Part shown: positions 61,658 through 64,000 of the stretch, piece after piece | How positions within the stretch are numbered: the first letter of the stretch is position 1 | Layout of the letters: the number at the start of each line of letters is the position of its first letter | From: a bacterium | GTDB taxonomy: Bacteria > Planctomycetota > JAFGQW01 | Assembly: GCA_030426805.1 (NCBI GenBank) | Contig: JAUHXU010000002.1 | Location: 124,001 to 188,000, forward strand | Direction of reading: 5' to 3' | Length of the DNA stretch: 64,000 nucleotides | Made by a program: the position numbers and the translations under genes | The notes under the pieces: generated by a model | The model's input: the letters and a program-made list of their open reading frames with translations, nothing else | Told to the model about the DNA's origin: nothing | Databases searched by the model: none

Positions 61658-62215
61658 GTGACCTGGCTTCGCCGCAGTGAACGACGTGTTCACGCGTTGC
61701 TTTCGTGGCACCAGCCCCTCACGGTCGCGCAGGTCGGATCTCGAATGCGTCTTGGTGACTCTGCCAAGCGCCGGCTGATCGCCGGGCTTCGCACGGCTCA
61801 TCTGATCGAGTGCCTGAACGGCGCAGCGAGCAGCAGTCGCGTCTACGCCCTGTCGGATCTGGGACGAAGCAGCCGAAGCGTCGTGGCCGCCGGTGCGTTG
61901 CGATCTGTTGAGTCGTACTTCTTTCCGCGCCTCGCCTGGCGCGACTACGGCTGGTGCTGCTTCTCGCATCGCCGCGCGATTGTGAAGACCCTCACCGAGC
62001 CACTGTATCCGGCGCTCATCAAGCGGCGTGCCCGGCAGCGCTGGCCGGGGATTCGCATGAGTCAAAACAACGTTCGCGACGTGATCCGGCTGATGCGGGC
62101 GCGCGGCATCGTGCGGCCCGTCCCGATGCGAAAGCGCGCTTACCCCTACTACGAACTCACCCGTAGAGGCGCGCTGATCCAGAAGCTCTTGAACCGTGCG
62201 GAGGTGATCGCGTGA
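61658..62215 (+). CDS. Winged-helix protein, first gene of the HerA operon
   Basis: The 185-residue product (GTG start, no strong ribosome site) seems to hold two winged-helix units: LTVAQVGSRMRLGDSAKRRL with LIECLNGAASSSRVYALSD, and MSQNNVRDVIRLMRARGIVR with YYELTRRGALIQKLL. The ends overlap the next gene by 4 bp. In mobile elements such proteins bind the origin or transfer locus; here the ATPase downstream suggests the same. Confidence 0.6.
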   Translation: MTWLRRSERRVHALLSWHQPLTVAQVGSRMRLGDSAKRRLIAGLRTAHLIECLNGAASSSRVYALSDLGRSSRSVVAAGALRSVESYFFPRLAWRDYGWCCFSHRRAIVKTLTEPLYPALIKRRARQRWPGIRMSQNNVRDVIRLMRARGIVRPVPMRKRAYPYYELTRRGALIQKLLNRAEVIA

Positions 62216-62634
62216 TCACGACTGGGGAGCGCACTGAAGCCGTGGCCGCTCAGATTCGGCGCCGGATCGCCAGCGAGGGGGACACGGGCGCCGTGACTCC
62301 GACCGCGGTGTTGGAGCGTGAGATCGCGTTTCTGCACGAGCGCCTCGAGCGCGAACGAGTGGAGCATCGTAAGATCCTGCGGCAGATGGCACTCGCCGAC
62401 TGCGAGCTGGGGACCGCTCTTCTGCAGGTGAGCGATGCCCATGGCCTGCACTTCCAGCCGGTGGGATCTCCCGCACGACGCCAGCTCGAGGCTCAGAGGC
62501 GGGCTCTTGCCATGGAGCGTCGGCGCGCGATTGCCGAGCACGAGCGCAGCGTGGACGAGGTTCGGGCTCGGCTGCTGGCGCTTCTCACGCAGCGCTCCCA
62601 CGTTCGCGGAGGCGACGCGGTTGGTGGAGCGTGA
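62212..62634 (+). CDS. Coiled-coil protein of the HerA operon
   Basis: The 140-residue product overlaps both neighbours (4 bp and 11 bp). It is almost wholly helical with two long charged coiled coils: AVLEREIAFLHERLERERVE and EAQRRALAMERRRAIAEHER. It may link the winged-helix protein and the ATPase. Confidence 0.6.
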   Translation: MITTGERTEAVAAQIRRRIASEGDTGAVTPTAVLEREIAFLHERLERERVEHRKILRQMALADCELGTALLQVSDAHGLHFQPVGSPARRQLEAQRRALAMERRRAIAEHERSVDEVRARLLALLTQRSHVRGGDAVGGA

Positions 62635-64000
62635 CGCGCTTCTCGAGAAGCTCGCAGTCCTGATTCCCGAGCGTGTTGAGGCCTGGCGACGCTCGCTTTC
62701 CTTCACGGATCCAGCCACTCGCGCCCTGATCGAGCAGGAGATACGAGCGACTGCCCATCGCCTGCTGGGGGACGCGAGGAATCGACTGCTTCTTTCGCCT
62801 CCCAGTCAAGTGGACGCGCGCGGCGACTTTCGACTCGGGAGTGTCGTTTTCGAGTCTGAGAAGTGGCCAGTGGGACTTCGCCGCAGCGACGTCATGCAGC
62901 ACACTGCTATCTTCGGTAGAAGCGGTGCCGGAAAAACCAACACGGTGTTCGGGCTGCTGCAACAGCTCTCGGAGAAGCGGATCCCGTTCGTCTTCCTGGA
63001 CTGGAAACGAACCGGTCGGCATCTCATGCCGCTTCTTCAGGGGCGAACCGAGCTGTTCACTCCCGGACGGAGCTTGTCCCCGTTTACCTTCAATCCGTTT
63101 CTCGTGCCGCCGGGCGTTGAGGCGAACACGTATCTTCTGCAGGTCAGTGATGTGCTGACCCGGGCCTACCTGCTCGGCGTAGGGTCGCGAAGCCTGATCG
63201 AGCGCTCCCTTCGGCAGTGCTACGCAGTGAATCGAGCACCGGCGCTTTCTGACGTGATTGCTGCCCTTCACGGGCTTCCTGATCCAGACCGGGTTCGTGC
63301 GTGGAAGATCTCAGCGCTTCGCGCGCTTGAGTCCCTCGAACTCGCGGGGCTCACGACGAAGGACGCCGTGGTCCAGGAGGCAGTCGTGCAGACAATGCTG
63401 GCCGGCCAGACGATCGTGGAGTTGAACGGCCTTTCGAGCCAGAGCAAGGCGTTTCTCGTGCCGTTGATCGCCTTGTGGATCTACTCCGCGAAACTGGCTG
63501 CGAACACGCGCGAACGCCTCGAACTCGTGCTGGTGCTCGAGGAAGCACATCACGTGCTTCGTGCAGACGCGCGAGGTGGTGAGACGGTCATGACCATGCT
63601 GCTTCGCCAGTGCCGAGAGCTTGGGATCGGCGTCGTGATCGTTGATCAGCATCCGCATCTCATGCATCCGGTGGTTGCGAACGCCGCGACAACGGTCCTT
63701 CTTAACCTTCGCGATCCACGCGACGTGAAGCGGGGAAGCGAGTTGGTGGGCTTGAGTGATCGGGATCGCCGGTTTGTGAGTCAGCTTCCGGTGGGGGACG
63801 GTGTTGTTCGGCTCGAGAGAGTTGATCGGCCGTTTCTGGTTCGGTTCCCCTTGGCGTCGGTGAAGAAGGGATCGGTGACAGATGCGGAAGTGAGCCGCCT
63901 TCTCAGGGGAAATACGTCGGGTTCGGCGCAGAAGACCCCGGAAGAGCTGGAATCCGGCGGGTTCGCGCGGGTTCTTGCCTCTGATCACGCACTCTCAGCG
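62624..64000 (+). CDS. HerA/DUF87-like FtsK-HerA superfamily ATPase, partial
   Basis: The GTG at 62624 (TTG at 62621 is possible) starts a frame open to the window end, at least 459 residues. Walker A is AIFGRSGAGKTNTVFGLLQQ (residues 96-115), followed by IPFVFLDWKRTGRHL, as in DNA-pumping FtsK-HerA ATPases. Walker B is LVLVLEEAHHVL near residue 303, and a sensor segment LLRQCRELGIGVVIVDQHPH follows. The N-terminal 90 residues are helical. Relatives include archaeal HerA and conjugation/packaging ATPases. Together with the integrase this suggests an element able to move or process DNA. Confidence 0.82.
   Translation, partial: MERDALLEKLAVLIPERVEAWRRSLSFTDPATRALIEQEIRATAHRLLGDARNRLLLSPPSQVDARGDFRLGSVVFESEKWPVGLRRSDVMQHTAIFGRSGAGKTNTVFGLLQQLSEKRIPFVFLDWKRTGRHLMPLLQGRTELFTPGRSLSPFTFNPFLVPPGVEANTYLLQVSDVLTRAYLLGVGSRSLIERSLRQCYAVNRAPALSDVIAALHGLPDPDRVRAWKISALRALESLELAGLTTKDAVVQEAVVQTMLAGQTIVELNGLSSQSKAFLVPLIALWIYSAKLAANTRERLELVLVLEEAHHVLRADARGGETVMTMLLRQCRELGIGVVIVDQHPHLMHPVVANAATTVLLNLRDPRDVKRGSELVGLSDRDRRFVSQLPVGDGVVRLERVDRPFLVRFPLASVKKGSVTDAEVSRLLRGNTSGSAQKTPEELESGGFARVLASDHALSA

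Noticed and set aside
62806..63988. Minus-strand frames antisense to the HerA-like gene
   Set aside because: The plus-strand frame has complete Walker motifs and runs uninterrupted to the window end.

Overview
The window reads as chromosomal DNA of a high-GC member of the Planctomycetota, probably one of the marine Pla-type lineages with many secreted beta-propeller proteins. This rests on protein style, not on a marker gene: secreted propellers with a shared C-terminal signature, an ELWxxDGT-repeat protein, an ECF sigma factor fused to a membrane segment and carboxypeptidase-regulatory-like repeats, many small lipoproteins and membrane proteins, and a dense family of GC-rich intergenic palindromes. 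No rRNA or complete tRNA gene was seen.

Region 1 (1-20.5 kb) is host-like. It holds two arylsulfotransferase-like propellers, three paralogous secreted propeller proteins, a mercuric-reductase-like flavoenzyme next to a dodecin, a DUF6268-type outer membrane protein, the ELWxxDGT protein, a TPR-like protein and a DUF1772 membrane protein. Region 2 (20.5-35.7 kb) continues in the same style. Its most unusual gene is a single-domain rhodanese (24012-24338, minus) whose two catalytic CxC positions are both TGA, making a candidate selenoprotein with a U-G-U motif. The ECF sigma fusion and a DUF1570-type HExxH peptidase follow at 29-34 kb.

Region 3 (35.7-47.5 kb) has decayed transposases, a DUF433/DUF5615 toxin-antitoxin pair lying between two complementary transposase halves, many lipoproteins and membrane proteins, and three families of interspersed repeats (about 35, 130 and 70 bp).

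Region 4 (47.55-64 kb) looks like an integrated element. It starts at the 3' half of a tRNA-Arg(CCT), the 35-bp palindrome family stops there, and base use changes. Its cargo is a set of small paralogous beta-rich proteins behind duplicated promoters, a Cys-rich Pro-rich protein, a papain-like (C39/C70-like) cysteine peptidase candidate and several lipoproteins. Its mobile-element functions are a divergent tyrosine recombinase of a type I associate with archaea, preceded by CGTGGGC boxes, a RadC-like protein, a ribbon-helix-helix protein, and an operon of a winged-helix protein, a coiled-coil protein and a HerA/DUF87-like ATPase that runs off the window. This element is the best candidate for an undescribed multi-gene system; the rhodanese is the best single-gene find.
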